Shown one piece after another: positions 23,454 through 32,873 of a DNA stretch of 42,202 bases (position 1 is the first letter of the stretch; every line of letters begins with the position of its first letter). The stretch is taken from NCBI GenBank assembly GCA_026391475.1, contig JAPLED010000066.1:1-42202 (forward strand), given 5' to 3'. The notes under the pieces were generated by a model. It saw only the letters and a list, made by a program, of their open reading frames with translations, ran no database searches and was not told where the DNA came from. This DNA is from Bacteroidia bacterium (GTDB lineage: Bacteria; Bacteroidota; Bacteroidia; Bacteroidales; VadinHA17). A program made the translations under genes and the position numbers.

Positions 23454-25959
23454 CAGGAAGAAAATAACGCAATTTATATTCTTGTCTTTTATCCTTTTTC
23501 ATCCTCTGACTGTATATCCTCAGGGGATATCATTGGATACGAAAAATCAACCTCTTAACTCAGTGCTGATAGGGTTAAGGAATAAATATGGGATTCAGTT
23601 ATCATTCAATGACAGGCAGTTATCACGATATACTATATCAACAGACACAACCTTTGTGGATCAGGAAGAAGCATTGAAGTGTTTGTTATCGGAACTTCCA
23701 TTTGCTCTATCCAGAAGCGGAGATGTTTTCATAATTTCCTCTTCTAATAAACAGGAGAACATTGTTAAATACCTGGTTAGCGGTCAGGTTCGTGACCGTG
23801 TTTCTAAAGAATCCCTGCCCTTTTCCCATATTTTGTTCAAGGACAAATGGCTGGAAACCGATTTCCTGGGACAGTTTTCCTGTCAGACCCAGGAGCAACC
23901 ACCATACAACCTGAAGGTCTCATACCTGGGTTATTATGGTCTCGATACCCTTGTCAATTCCGGGGCTGGCCTTATACTTGACCTGGAACCTTCAGATATA
24001 GCTATTGAAGAGGTTGTTATATATGGTAGGAATGTTGAAAAATCGATAAACAGCGGAAGAAATACCGGGGAGATCAAAATTAACCACAAGATTACACAGT
24101 TTCTGCCCGGAAATGGGGATAATTCAGTTTTTAACCTGCTCAGGTTACAGCCTGGGATATGTGCTGCCGGAGAACTGGCCAATGATCTTATTATATGGGG
24201 GAGCTATGAGGGACAGAGTAGGGTCCTCTTTGATGGATTTACAATATTCGGTTTGAAAAATTTTAATGATAATATAAGTGCTGTAAATCCTTTTTTAGCA
24301 AAAGATATCAGGGTGTTAAAGGGAGGATATGGTCCGGAGTATGGTGAGAGAGTAGGCGGGATAGTAGATATTACCGGAGTAGAGGGGGCAAGGGAGTCAC
24401 CTGATGTGAAGCTTTCTCTGAATAATTTAACTCTCAATGGTTATCTGAGTGTCCCTGTGGCAGAAAAGAATTCATTTGTTATGGCCTTCAGGCAGACCTA
24501 TTATGATCTATATGAATCCTCCAGGCTGAGCTTTTTCTCAGGACCTGGTAGAAATGGCACAAATCCAGGCAAAGGAGTAGATCTTAATGTTTATCCCGAT
24601 TATCTTTTCAGGGATGTTAACCTTAAGCTTTCGGGTGAGACAGATAAGGGTGATAACTGGCATATGAGTCTTTTTACCGGAAGTGACAGGTTTTCTTATA
24701 TTGCAGAGGATGAAACATCTTTAGATTATATTTACAATTCTGCAGATGAAAAGAATATCCAGAATGGGGGGGCCCTTTTCTATAGTAAAAAGTGGAAGAG
24801 AGGAAGTACTACACAGGCAACAGCATCATATTCAGGGGCTTTTAACAGTAGTAAGGATGTTACTGAGGTAAAGAGCCCAATAGATAGTAATATCGTCTTC
24901 AATAATGACAACCTTAGAGAAACCTATATTGACGAAGTAGATATAAGGATTGACCATAAGCAACCTCTATCGGGACATCATACCCTTGAATTTGGGGGGG
25001 GGGTAATATTTGACAAGGTAAAGTTCAGGGAAGATACTTCTGGCATTGAGATTGTGAATAGCCTTGTCAGTACCCCCATATTTCAGTGGTATAGTACAGA
25101 TATTATCCACCTTGGAAAAAGAGTGATCCTCAGACCTGGTGTCAGGGTTGACTATCCTTTTAATATTTCTAAGTTGTTCATTCAACCAAGGATTTCTCTG
25201 ACAGTTGATGCAACAGATCATATCAGGATAAATTCTTCAGCAGGTCGGTATAATCAGTTCATGGCCCTGAACTCAGTGATCGATGAAAGCGGTAACTACA
25301 GGTATCTATGGACAGTTTGTGACAATGATAAGATATCTGTTCTTTCCTCAAATCATTATGTAACAGGAATCTCTTATTCATTAAATGATTTCGAGATAAG
25401 TGCAGAAGGTTATTTCAAGACTACAGACGGGCTTACCAGATTTGTGAATTCAAGGGATGAGAGAAATATATATCAGGGAAAAAGCAGAAGCATGGGATTG
25501 GATGTTTTTGTGAAGAAGGAATTAAATGGAAGTACTTTCTGGATTTCATATTCTCTCAGTAGAACCAAGGAGTATTTTCCCTATTTTCTTAACGATATAT
25601 ACAGAAGGGCACTGCATGACCAGTTACACGAGGTTAAACTTGCCGGCATAATTGATCTTGAACCATTTTATCTATCAGGAAACTGGGTTTACGGTTCCGG
25701 ATTCTATATCCCCAATCCATTTATGTTTAATAGGCAACCAGGAAAACCATACAACCGGGTGGATGTTTCAGCAGTATATCGATTGTCAAAAAAGAAATAT
25801 CTGTTTGATGCCGGAATGTCATTACTTAATGTATTCAATACAGAAAATATTAAATATTCTAATTTTACTAGGATACCCGTAACTGGACCAAGCCAAGTTA
25901 GTATCCATGCTGAAGCTGTACCTCGGACACTCACACTTTTCATAAACTTTTCATTCTGA
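23446..25959 (+). CDS. STN-domain TonB-dependent receptor with a G10 tract
   Basis: This 837-residue outer-membrane transducer/receptor has a signal peptide to about residue 26, an STN domain (about 27-100) that can signal to FecR, and a CarboxypepD_reg-like domain (about 108-190). A plug (about 210-310, with VFNLLRLQPGICAAGE and YGPEYGERVGGIVDI) and a beta-barrel follow, ending in the aromatic LTLFINFSF. No SusD-like partner follows, so the substrate is open; it need not be a glycan. Ten consecutive G residues at 24994-25003 encode Gly517-519 and the first base of Val520. Loss of one G would create TAA at once, and gain of one would create TGA three codons later. A second tract of seven G lies at 24766-24772. 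Confidence 0.92.
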   Translation: MNNRKKITQFIFLSFILFHPLTVYPQGISLDTKNQPLNSVLIGLRNKYGIQLSFNDRQLSRYTISTDTTFVDQEEALKCLLSELPFALSRSGDVFIISSSNKQENIVKYLVSGQVRDRVSKESLPFSHILFKDKWLETDFLGQFSCQTQEQPPYNLKVSYLGYYGLDTLVNSGAGLILDLEPSDIAIEEVVIYGRNVEKSINSGRNTGEIKINHKITQFLPGNGDNSVFNLLRLQPGICAAGELANDLIIWGSYEGQSRVLFDGFTIFGLKNFNDNISAVNPFLAKDIRVLKGGYGPEYGERVGGIVDITGVEGARESPDVKLSLNNLTLNGYLSVPVAEKNSFVMAFRQTYYDLYESSRLSFFSGPGRNGTNPGKGVDLNVYPDYLFRDVNLKLSGETDKGDNWHMSLFTGSDRFSYIAEDETSLDYIYNSADEKNIQNGGALFYSKKWKRGSTTQATASYSGAFNSSKDVTEVKSPIDSNIVFNNDNLRETYIDEVDIRIDHKQPLSGHHTLEFGGGVIFDKVKFREDTSGIEIVNSLVSTPIFQWYSTDIIHLGKRVILRPGVRVDYPFNISKLFIQPRISLTVDATDHIRINSSAGRYNQFMALNSVIDESGNYRYLWTVCDNDKISVLSSNHYVTGISYSLNDFEISAEGYFKTTDGLTRFVNSRDERNIYQGKSRSMGLDVFVKKELNGSTFWISYSLSRTKEYFPYFLNDIYRRALHDQLHEVKLAGIIDLEPFYLSGNWVYGSGFYIPNPFMFNRQPGKPYNRVDVSAVYRLSKKKYLFDAGMSLLNVFNTENIKYSNFTRIPVTGPSQVSIHAEAVPRTLTLFINFSF

Positions 25960-26176
25960 AAACAGGCCAGGCAGATGTAATTCTATTAAATCTTAAAGAG
26001 TTTAATTCTTACCCTTAGGGTAACGCTGTATCTATTCGGTATAATGAAGGATGTTAGATTGATTTTCAACAAACCACATCCATAATATTTCAAAGAAAAA
26101 AGTTGTAATAAATTGAAAATGTTTGGCTTATAGATAAATCCAATTGAAATTGAAATTGAGATTAAAATTAAAATTT

Positions 26177-27094
26177 ATGAAAGGCAAAAAGAATTATTTA
26201 AGATCAATTTCGGTTCTTGGGATGGCAATAATGCTCTTATTCAGTGGTTGCGAAAATAATGTGGAAGAAGGGATGAACATCATTGATACATTATCCTCTG
26301 ACAGCAACTTCTCAACTTTGGTTGCCGCTTTGCAGAAGGCTGAGGTAACAAGTTATTTGGAGGACTACAGTTCATTCACTATTTTTGCCCCAACAAATGC
26401 AGCCTTTGATGAGCTCTTTAGCAATCTTGGAGTAAGTAGTATTAAGGATATTTCATCTGAGTATCTCGACTCCATTCTTTATTACCATATACTCTATACC
26501 GAACTTACGTCCTCTTTATTTGTAAATGGTTATATAAGTACCCTGAGTGCAGGTCCGGATTTGCAAGGCATAATCATGCTAATAAATGCAACAGAGTCAA
26601 CACTTAATAGAGATGTCAATATCACTGATTTTGATATTATGGCTTCAAACGGAATAATACATGTCATCGATAAAGTCCTTCTTCCTCCGACTGTTTTTGA
26701 TATCACCATCCAGAACGGAGACTTTACGCACTTTGTTGAAGGCCTTAATGAAGCAGAACTCGATTCTATTCTTAACGAAACAGGTCCATATACAATATTT
26801 GCACCAACAGATGCAGCTTTTGAAACTTTATTCACCGACCTTGGAGTTACAGGAATAGCTGATCTGACAAAAGAGCAGTTGATACCTATCCTTCAGAATC
26901 ACATTGTAAATGGTAATTTGAGATCCACCGATCTGGTTTCCGGGTATGTTTCAACTCTTAACGGGGATATCTTAGTTGATATCGGCACATCTGTCGTAAT
27001 AAATAGCTCTACCAATGTAATTGAATTTGACCTGCAAGGCAAAAACGGAGTGGTACATGTGATTGATGAGGTTCTTATTCCAGGTAAGAATTAA
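26177..27094 (+). CDS. Lipoprotein with two fasciclin (FAS1) domains
   Basis: This 305-residue lipoprotein has Cys25 in LFSGC. Two FAS1 domains follow in tandem (about 33-165 and 168-304). Each has the first signature (FTIFAPTNAAFDELF and YTIFAPTDAAFETLF) and the second ending in GIIHVIDKVLLP or GVVHVIDEVLIP. FAS1 domains mediate adhesion or binding on the cell surface. I chose the ATG at 26177. An in-frame ATG at 26144 would add MKLKLRLKLKF, which merely translates a simple AT-rich repeat. The gene lies 217 bases after the TonB receptor, and may be a target of the same sigma factor, but no SusD or other partner is seen. Confidence 0.9.
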   Translation: MKGKKNYLRSISVLGMAIMLLFSGCENNVEEGMNIIDTLSSDSNFSTLVAALQKAEVTSYLEDYSSFTIFAPTNAAFDELFSNLGVSSIKDISSEYLDSILYYHILYTELTSSLFVNGYISTLSAGPDLQGIIMLINATESTLNRDVNITDFDIMASNGIIHVIDKVLLPPTVFDITIQNGDFTHFVEGLNEAELDSILNETGPYTIFAPTDAAFETLFTDLGVTGIADLTKEQLIPILQNHIVNGNLRSTDLVSGYVSTLNGDILVDIGTSVVINSSTNVIEFDLQGKNGVVHVIDEVLIPGKN

Positions 27095-27252
27095 ACTATT
27101 ACTTTAACACTGGATCATGTTTTATAAATAGCATATGATAATTTTTTAATGATGAAATTAATTAAAAGGTACTTCAGGGTAGGGTAGAACTGTTTTTTTT
27201 CGGATTATAGTTGTGAAGTATCAATTATTACTAACATAAGATAAAATTAATT

Positions 27253-28152
27253 ATGAAAAATTTGTTATTTCTTTTAGCAACAATTTTTATGGCTGGCTTA
27301 ATATCCAGCTGCAATAAAAGCAGCGAAAGTCAGTCAGGTGATTTTACAATTGCAGAGGATGAGGTTTTCCTTCTTAAATCAACAGAGGCAACTGACCAGG
27401 TAATTAATGCAGCATCATTTGGAGGACATATGTCCGCACCATGTACTAAAGGGGAATTCCCCCGCTTTTTCCCCTTTAAAAATTTTCCTGACTGTGCTGT
27501 CGTTACTGTAAGTAATGGTGGCTTCCCAAAAGAAATTATTATTGACAACGGAGATGAATGTGTTTCAGGAAACGGACTTGCTATGTCAGGTAAAATAACT
27601 ATCACTATATCTGATACTATCATTAACGAGGGAGCCACAATGACTGTTATTTTTGATGGGGTCACAATCGGGGGCAAAACCATTAATAAAGAGGAAACCG
27701 TAACCAATGAAGGTAAGAACGAAGCCGGAAACTGGATCATCTCAAGTTCTTCAATTACAACTATCACTTATGATGATGGCCATGTAACAACAAGGGACTT
27801 CACGGAGAAAAAGGAGTGGATAAACGGCTTCCTTACACCTGAATTCACTGACGACCAGTTCTACCAGACAGGCGGTGGTACTATCACTGTTGACAATGAA
27901 ATAATATTCTCCCGCACTATTAAAGAACCACTCTATACTGATCGTTCATGCAGGTATATTTTAAGTGGCATTGTTGAAATTACCAGAGACGGTGAGACAA
28001 TGGCTATCGATTTTGGGGATGGGGAGTGTGATAATATAGCAAATGTCACAAAAAATGGAGTAACTGAGGAGATTGAACTTAATAGCGGCCATTTCAAAAA
28101 TGGGGACAAGATGCCAAACAAAAATTTTAAAAAGCCGAAAGGTTGGTGGTAG
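27253..28152 (+). CDS. Lipoprotein of unknown function
   Basis: The 299-residue protein has a lipoprotein signal with Cys20 in LISSC. The mature part is rich in short beta strands (ITITISDTIINEGATMTVIF, GGTITVDNEIIFSRTI). It has few cysteines (four or five: the CTKGEF region, FPDCAVVTV, GDECVSG, RSCRYIL and GECDNI) that could form disulfides in the periplasm or outside. It ends in a basic, aromatic tail KKPKGWW. I do not recognise a named family, although I recall similar proteins in other Bacteroidota. It follows the FAS1 lipoprotein by 158 bases and is closed by a hairpin terminator. Confidence 0.75.
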   Translation: MKNLLFLLATIFMAGLISSCNKSSESQSGDFTIAEDEVFLLKSTEATDQVINAASFGGHMSAPCTKGEFPRFFPFKNFPDCAVVTVSNGGFPKEIIIDNGDECVSGNGLAMSGKITITISDTIINEGATMTVIFDGVTIGGKTINKEETVTNEGKNEAGNWIISSSSITTITYDDGHVTTRDFTEKKEWINGFLTPEFTDDQFYQTGGGTITVDNEIIFSRTIKEPLYTDRSCRYILSGIVEITRDGETMAIDFGDGECDNIANVTKNGVTEEIELNSGHFKNGDKMPNKNFKKPKGWW

Positions 28153-28620
28153 AGTATTACTTGAAGAAAGAGGGGGGGTTAGTTGATGGTAAAGGGATTG
28201 GCCCAATAAGGGCCGTTCTTTTATTATAATGCAAGGTATCTACCTATTTATACCTAAATACAGCACAACTAATTAACAGTTAATTTCAGCATTTCATATA
28301 TATTTTCTGATATTGACGATAAAAACTTTGAAATTAGATTATTCCATGACATAACTTCTTAAGATTAAGGGATGGATAGATTCATCCACATTATAGAGGT
28401 ATTTGTGGGTAAATAAACTGAGTTAGTCTATTCTCTTTGTATGTTGAAGCAATTTATCATAGCTAGTTCTCTGTTTGAAGACGTAAAAAAATCAAAATCA
28501 AAAAGTTCAGTACCTGCTTTTAATCTTTTTGAAAATCAAATAGGGTATAAATAGACTTTATTGAATAATGATTATAGAGTTGAATTTAATAAGAAATAAT
28601 TATCCAAAAATTATCAGATT
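28153..28620. other. Intergenic region before the second TonB locus
   Basis: Apart from the terminator at 28200-28224 and a run of seven G at about 28172-28178, this 468-base AT-rich stretch holds no gene that I can support. An AGGGTATAA motif at 28542-28550 lies about 75 bases ahead of the next start codon and recalls similar AGGGTA motifs upstream of the preceding genes. Confidence 0.5.
28200..28224 (+). terminator. Hairpin terminator after the unknown lipoprotein
   Basis: The stem GGCCC/GGGCC (28200-28204 and 28210-28214, loop AATAA) is followed by GTTCTTTTATT. The stem is short but GC-only and the tail is T-rich. Confidence 0.5.
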
Positions 28621-31050
28621 ATGACAGTCATTAAGTTTCATAAGTCTATTGTCCTAATTGTTATCCTTTTTCTTATTATTGGTATAACAGGCAACATTTA
28701 TTGCCAGACAAAGAAGCCCGTTACATTTCAAGGCAGGATTATAACTACTAAAAATAATCAGGGTGTTCCGAATGCATCAATTGTTGTGAAAGCTACGGGA
28801 AATGGAACCATTGCTGATGAAAATGGATTCTTTACTATTGAAATACCAACAGATACGTCAACCATTTATATTTCCAGCATTGGATACCATCCCAGAGTTA
28901 TTAAAATCAGAACATCTTCAGACTTCAATCCTTTCTCTATTAAAATGGAAGAAAATACACAGTCGTTAGATGAAGTGACGATTGTTGCAGAAAAAGAGCG
29001 TATTATGAGGGTTTCGAAGGATATTAGTACTATTAAAATGTCACCTAAATTTGTTGCCAGATTGCCAAATATGGGTGAAGTGGATATAATGAGGTCTTTT
29101 CAGTTACTTCCCGGAGTGAGCGCAACAAATGAAACATCTGCCGGACTTTATGTGAGAGGGGGTACTCCGGATCAAAATCTTATACTTTTCGACGGTATGA
29201 CCATTTATCATGTGGATCACTTCTATGGTTTTTTTAGTGCGTTTAATGCAAATACTATCGATGATATTGAACTAATGAAAGGAGGTTTCCCGGCAAAGTA
29301 TGGTGGTAGAATTTCCAGTGTAATGGAAATAACCGGCAAACCTGCCAATTTAACCAAACTCAATGGTATGGTAACGGTGAGCCTCCTGAGTGTTAATGCT
29401 GCGATTGAAGTTCCAATAGTGAAAGAAAAACTATCCTTGCAAATCGCTGCCAGGCGCTCCTACACTGATATTATCCGTACGGGCCTTTATAAGAAAATTT
29501 TCAAACTCTATTCCGATAACAGCCAGTCACAGCAATCCTCTATTCCAGGCGGTATGCGGATGTTTCAACAACAGGAACAACAACCCGATTTCTATTTCTA
29601 TGACCTGAATTCGAAACTTACCTATAAAATAAATAAAAAACATACTATAGCGTTAAGCCTTTATAATGGAAAAGATAACCTAGACAACTCAAGAGATGCA
29701 ACGAACAATTTTGGATTCGGAGGTACTTCTTCAGTAACTATCAGCTCCACCGATATTGCCAGTTGGGGTAACACTGGCATTAGCAGCCAGTGGAAAGCAG
29801 ATTGGAACTCAAAATTCAACAGTTCGGTCTTTCTTTCGTATTCGAAGTATTTTAGTAACCGTAACCAGAATAATGGTACCACTGACTCTACCGGTTCAGT
29901 TGGTATGCAAATGAATACACTCGAAGATAATAAGGTACAGGATTTCAGTTTACGGATTAGAAACCAGTTGATTATTAATCCACACAACACCTTAGAATTT
30001 GGGTTTGAAAATACCTTCAATAACATTACATATTCCCTGGTTTTTAACGATACTTCAACAATGGTTGACAGGAATAGCAAGGGAAATCAATCAGCCATTT
30101 ATCTCCAGGACAGAATAGCTTTACTGGATAAGAAATTAGAAATGAACCTTGGAATGCGGGTAACACATCAGAATATCACTGGTAAAATATTCTATGAACC
30201 TCGCGCTTCGTTATCGTATCAACTTACCAAAAATTTAAAAGTTGAATCGGCCTGGGGAAAATATTACCAGTTATGCACCCGGGTTATCCGCGAAGATGTG
30301 CTGCAGGGCAGTAAGGATTTCTGGTTATTAGCAGACGGTACTACCATCCCTGTAAGTTCATCAATTCACTATATTTTAGGGGCCAGCTATGAAAAAGGCG
30401 ATTATTTATTCAATATTGAAGGTTATTATAAACCTATGGACGGTTTAACAGAATACACCTTACGTACCACAAGGAGCTTCAGACAAGCATCTGCCCAACA
30501 AGAATACTTCTTTAAAGGCTCTGGATATGCAAAAGGAATTGAATTTCTGGCACAAAAAAAGTATGGCCTCAATACCGGGTGGATCTCATACACACTAAGT
30601 GAAGTAAAAAACACTTTCCCCGACCTGAATTATGGTAAAGCATATTATGCATTGCACGATCAACCACATGAATTCAAAGCTATTTATAGCAGGAAGATCA
30701 AAAAATGGGATTTATCAGCAACTTTCGTTTATGCTACAGGTAAACCCTACACAGCCCCAGTAAGCCAGTACGAAGTCACGCTATTGGACGGTTCTAAGTA
30801 TGAATACATACATGTAAGTGAAAAGAATTCGGTGCGTTTGCCAGATTATCATAAACTTGATTTGTCTGTCTCTTATAACTGGTCCAGTGCATTAGGTAGC
30901 GAAACCTTGTCTCTATCCATTTTTAATGTATATAATCATAAGAATATCTGGTATAAAAAATATGAAATTGCTGAAGACAATGTTACCGTAACCAATGTCA
31001 ACTACTTGGGATTTACCCCTAATATCAGTTTTACCATAAATTTTAAATAA
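28621..31050 (+). CDS. TonB-dependent receptor, partner of a DUF4249 lipoprotein
   Basis: The 809-residue outer-membrane receptor has a signal peptide ending near residue 29, a CarboxypepD_reg-like domain (about 34-115), a plug domain (about 125-235, with SFQLLPGVSATNETSAGLYV, RGGTPDQNLILFDGM and YGGRISSVMEI) and a barrel ending in FTPNISFTINFK. It has no STN domain, so unlike the receptor at 23446 it should not signal to FecR. It is followed after 5 bases by a DUF4249 lipoprotein, a pairing common in Bacteroidota. The substrate is unknown. Codon and base use resemble the rest of the window. Confidence 0.92.
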   Translation: MTVIKFHKSIVLIVILFLIIGITGNIYCQTKKPVTFQGRIITTKNNQGVPNASIVVKATGNGTIADENGFFTIEIPTDTSTIYISSIGYHPRVIKIRTSSDFNPFSIKMEENTQSLDEVTIVAEKERIMRVSKDISTIKMSPKFVARLPNMGEVDIMRSFQLLPGVSATNETSAGLYVRGGTPDQNLILFDGMTIYHVDHFYGFFSAFNANTIDDIELMKGGFPAKYGGRISSVMEITGKPANLTKLNGMVTVSLLSVNAAIEVPIVKEKLSLQIAARRSYTDIIRTGLYKKIFKLYSDNSQSQQSSIPGGMRMFQQQEQQPDFYFYDLNSKLTYKINKKHTIALSLYNGKDNLDNSRDATNNFGFGGTSSVTISSTDIASWGNTGISSQWKADWNSKFNSSVFLSYSKYFSNRNQNNGTTDSTGSVGMQMNTLEDNKVQDFSLRIRNQLIINPHNTLEFGFENTFNNITYSLVFNDTSTMVDRNSKGNQSAIYLQDRIALLDKKLEMNLGMRVTHQNITGKIFYEPRASLSYQLTKNLKVESAWGKYYQLCTRVIREDVLQGSKDFWLLADGTTIPVSSSIHYILGASYEKGDYLFNIEGYYKPMDGLTEYTLRTTRSFRQASAQQEYFFKGSGYAKGIEFLAQKKYGLNTGWISYTLSEVKNTFPDLNYGKAYYALHDQPHEFKAIYSRKIKKWDLSATFVYATGKPYTAPVSQYEVTLLDGSKYEYIHVSEKNSVRLPDYHKLDLSVSYNWSSALGSETLSLSIFNVYNHKNIWYKKYEIAEDNVTVTNVNYLGFTPNISFTINFK

Positions 31051-31055
31051 ATAAT

Positions 31056-31892
31056 ATGAACACTCTTAGTAAAATAATAGGTGGATTGCTTTCAATACTC
31101 ATCATAACCAGTTGTGAGGAAAATAATTCAGGAACAAACACCGACCGACTTGTGGTTCTTGAGGGATACCTGTACCAGGGAGAACCGGTCGATTCGATTC
31201 ATTTAACACAAACTGTTTCGTTCGAAAGTGAAGATACCATCTATACTCCTGTAACCGATGCCCAGGTTGCAATTAAATGGAATGATAACCAGTATGTATT
31301 GCAAAACATTGGTAATGGGTATTACAGCTATACTGGCAGCGACTTACAGGTAATAGAAGACAATGGATATGCTATCTCAGTTCAATCCAATGGTCGTGAG
31401 ATAACTTCAAAAACAACTGTTCCTAAGAAGCCGAAAGGTATCTTATTATCGGATAATGTTTTGTATGTGGATACTACCTTTTCGTTTGGACCTCCGGGTA
31501 ATACCGAGGATGAAGGAATTACAGTTACCTGGGAAGATCCCGATAATGACTATTTTTTTATTGTAATTGAAAATACTGACCCTGATGCAGCTGATATTGT
31601 ATTTGGCAACGGCCAATTTCCCGGAGGGATGCAACCTCCCGGCAGGATGTTTAGGATAAGGTCTGAACCATTTAAGAACAATACCTACACAATAAACTCA
31701 AGGTCATTGGAAAAATATGGGGAACACATGATAAAAGTATACCGGGTAAACCAGGAGTATGTCGATTTATACGAAAACCGGCAACAGGATTCGCGTAACC
31801 TGACTGAACCACTTACCAATGTAGTTAATGGTTTAGGCATTTTTACAGCATTCAATTATCAAGAAGCCTTTTTTCTTGTTGAAAAGAAATAA
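31056..31892 (+). CDS. DUF4249 surface lipoprotein
   Basis: This 278-residue lipoprotein has Cys20 in IITSC. It begins with an Ig-like strand pattern (RLVVLEGYLYQGEPVDSIHL) and carries the DUF4249 hallmarks VTDAQVAIKWN, ISVQSNGREITSKTTVPKKP and, at the end, PLTNVVNGLGIFTAFN. DUF4249 proteins are encoded next to TonB receptors and are thought to act as their surface-exposed partners, in the way SusD does for SusC; the ligand is not known. It is cotranscribed with the receptor. Confidence 0.88.
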   Translation: MNTLSKIIGGLLSILIITSCEENNSGTNTDRLVVLEGYLYQGEPVDSIHLTQTVSFESEDTIYTPVTDAQVAIKWNDNQYVLQNIGNGYYSYTGSDLQVIEDNGYAISVQSNGREITSKTTVPKKPKGILLSDNVLYVDTTFSFGPPGNTEDEGITVTWEDPDNDYFFIVIENTDPDAADIVFGNGQFPGGMQPPGRMFRIRSEPFKNNTYTINSRSLEKYGEHMIKVYRVNQEYVDLYENRQQDSRNLTEPLTNVVNGLGIFTAFNYQEAFFLVEKK

Positions 31893-32253
31893 TGAGGCTA
31901 TCATCTTGTTTTAAAAAGCAGGTGTTAGACAAAAAATATGACTGGTGATTGAATGAGCGAGAAAATAATGCCGGAATTCATTATCCATAAATGAGCCTTC
32001 GGGTGATAATTTTATTGTAAACCTATTTCAGGACAAGTCACCTTAGCTACATAAAAGAATTTTAATTTTTTTCTCAATCCCACATAAGAAAGAAGATTTT
32101 TTATAATATGACACTTTTGTGGACAACACAGACCTAAATTAAAAACAAAGTATTCTTAACAAGACAATTAACAGGACCTAATATAGAATGCAATGTGTGG
32201 TTCTGTAAAACGGACTATAAAAATAGTAGAGAAGCACAAATTGTGTATCTCTA
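31893..32253. other. Intergenic region after the DUF4249 gene
   Basis: There is no gene here that I can support. The 3' end holds a motif GGTTCTGTAAAACGGAC (32199-32215) that is nearly identical to one at 21627-21643, directly followed by a strong bidirectional terminator. Confidence 0.5.
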
Positions 32254-32262
32254 CTATTTTTT
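32222..32262. terminator. Strong bidirectional terminator
   Basis: The arms AATAGTAGAGA (32222-32232) and TCTCTACTATT (32248-32258) pair perfectly, and the loop holds a second stem CACAA/TTGTG. A run of eight T follows on the plus strand, and TTTTTAT follows on the minus strand. It ends the DUF4249 transcript and also contains the stop codon of the convergent DUF1697 gene (32254-32256). Confidence 0.85.
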
Positions 32263-32805
32263 TTCAGCGATTTGTAGTATTGTGGTTATTGTTTTCCAGT
32301 TTCTTGCAGTGCCAGTTACACCCATTTTCTTTTCGAAAAAGTTCGTGTATAATTTGGTCCTTCCAAAACCGTTCGGGCAGTAAATGAAGATTTCTTTACC
32401 GATAATTTTAAATTTATCCGGAGGATAGTCGATATCTATAACTTTTTGAATCTGAGCTTTCGTTGTTTTTTCATAAAGGAGCATTACTGCCATTTTTGAT
32501 GGTTCAAAATTTCTTTCCTCAATGAAAGGATTGGCAGATATTAATTTCCTCATCTCCTCAACTGTTCTGATCAATACCGGAACATTATAATTGAATCTTT
32601 TAAGGATTGACCTTTCTATTGTTGAGGCAATTTCAGGAACAGGCACGTCATCCATACTACTGAAAATAACGTTTCCACTCTGGATATAAGTCTCTGCATC
32701 ATTAAAACCCAGATTCTTATATAAAGCTGAAAGATCGGTCATTCTTATCGAATTATGACCGGTCATATTAACACCCCGGAGAAATGAGATATAAGTCTGC
32801 ATCAA
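32254..32805 (-). CDS. DUF1697 family protein
   Basis: The 183-residue protein belongs to the DUF1697 family of unknown function. The family opening TYISFLRGVNMTGHNSIRM and the following LGFNDAETYIQSGNVIFSS are clear, as is the C-terminal PNGFGRTKLYTNFFEKKMGV. It has no signal peptide and is probably cytoplasmic. It lies 68 bases downstream of the AOR gene on the same strand and may be cotranscribed with it, but a functional tie is not evident. Its last codons are part of the terminator. Confidence 0.9.
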   Translation of the reverse strand: MMQTYISFLRGVNMTGHNSIRMTDLSALYKNLGFNDAETYIQSGNVIFSSMDDVPVPEIASTIERSILKRFNYNVPVLIRTVEEMRKLISANPFIEERNFEPSKMAVMLLYEKTTKAQIQKVIDIDYPPDKFKIIGKEIFIYCPNGFGRTKLYTNFFEKKMGVTGTARNWKTITTILQIAEKK

Positions 32806-32873
32806 GATTTTTTCTGGCTCAACTGTAGCGATTTAGAAAAGAACAACTTGTCTCTTCTTTTGTTTAATGAAAT

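Noticed and set aside
24766-24772. G7 run in the TonB receptor as a second switch
   Set aside because: Seven G are less prone to slippage than ten, and the run is not unusual by itself; only the G10 tract is reported.
26144-26176. N-terminal MKLKLRLKLKF extension of the FAS1 lipoprotein
   Set aside because: It is the translation of an AATTGA/AATTAAA simple repeat; the lipoprotein signal starts well at 26177.
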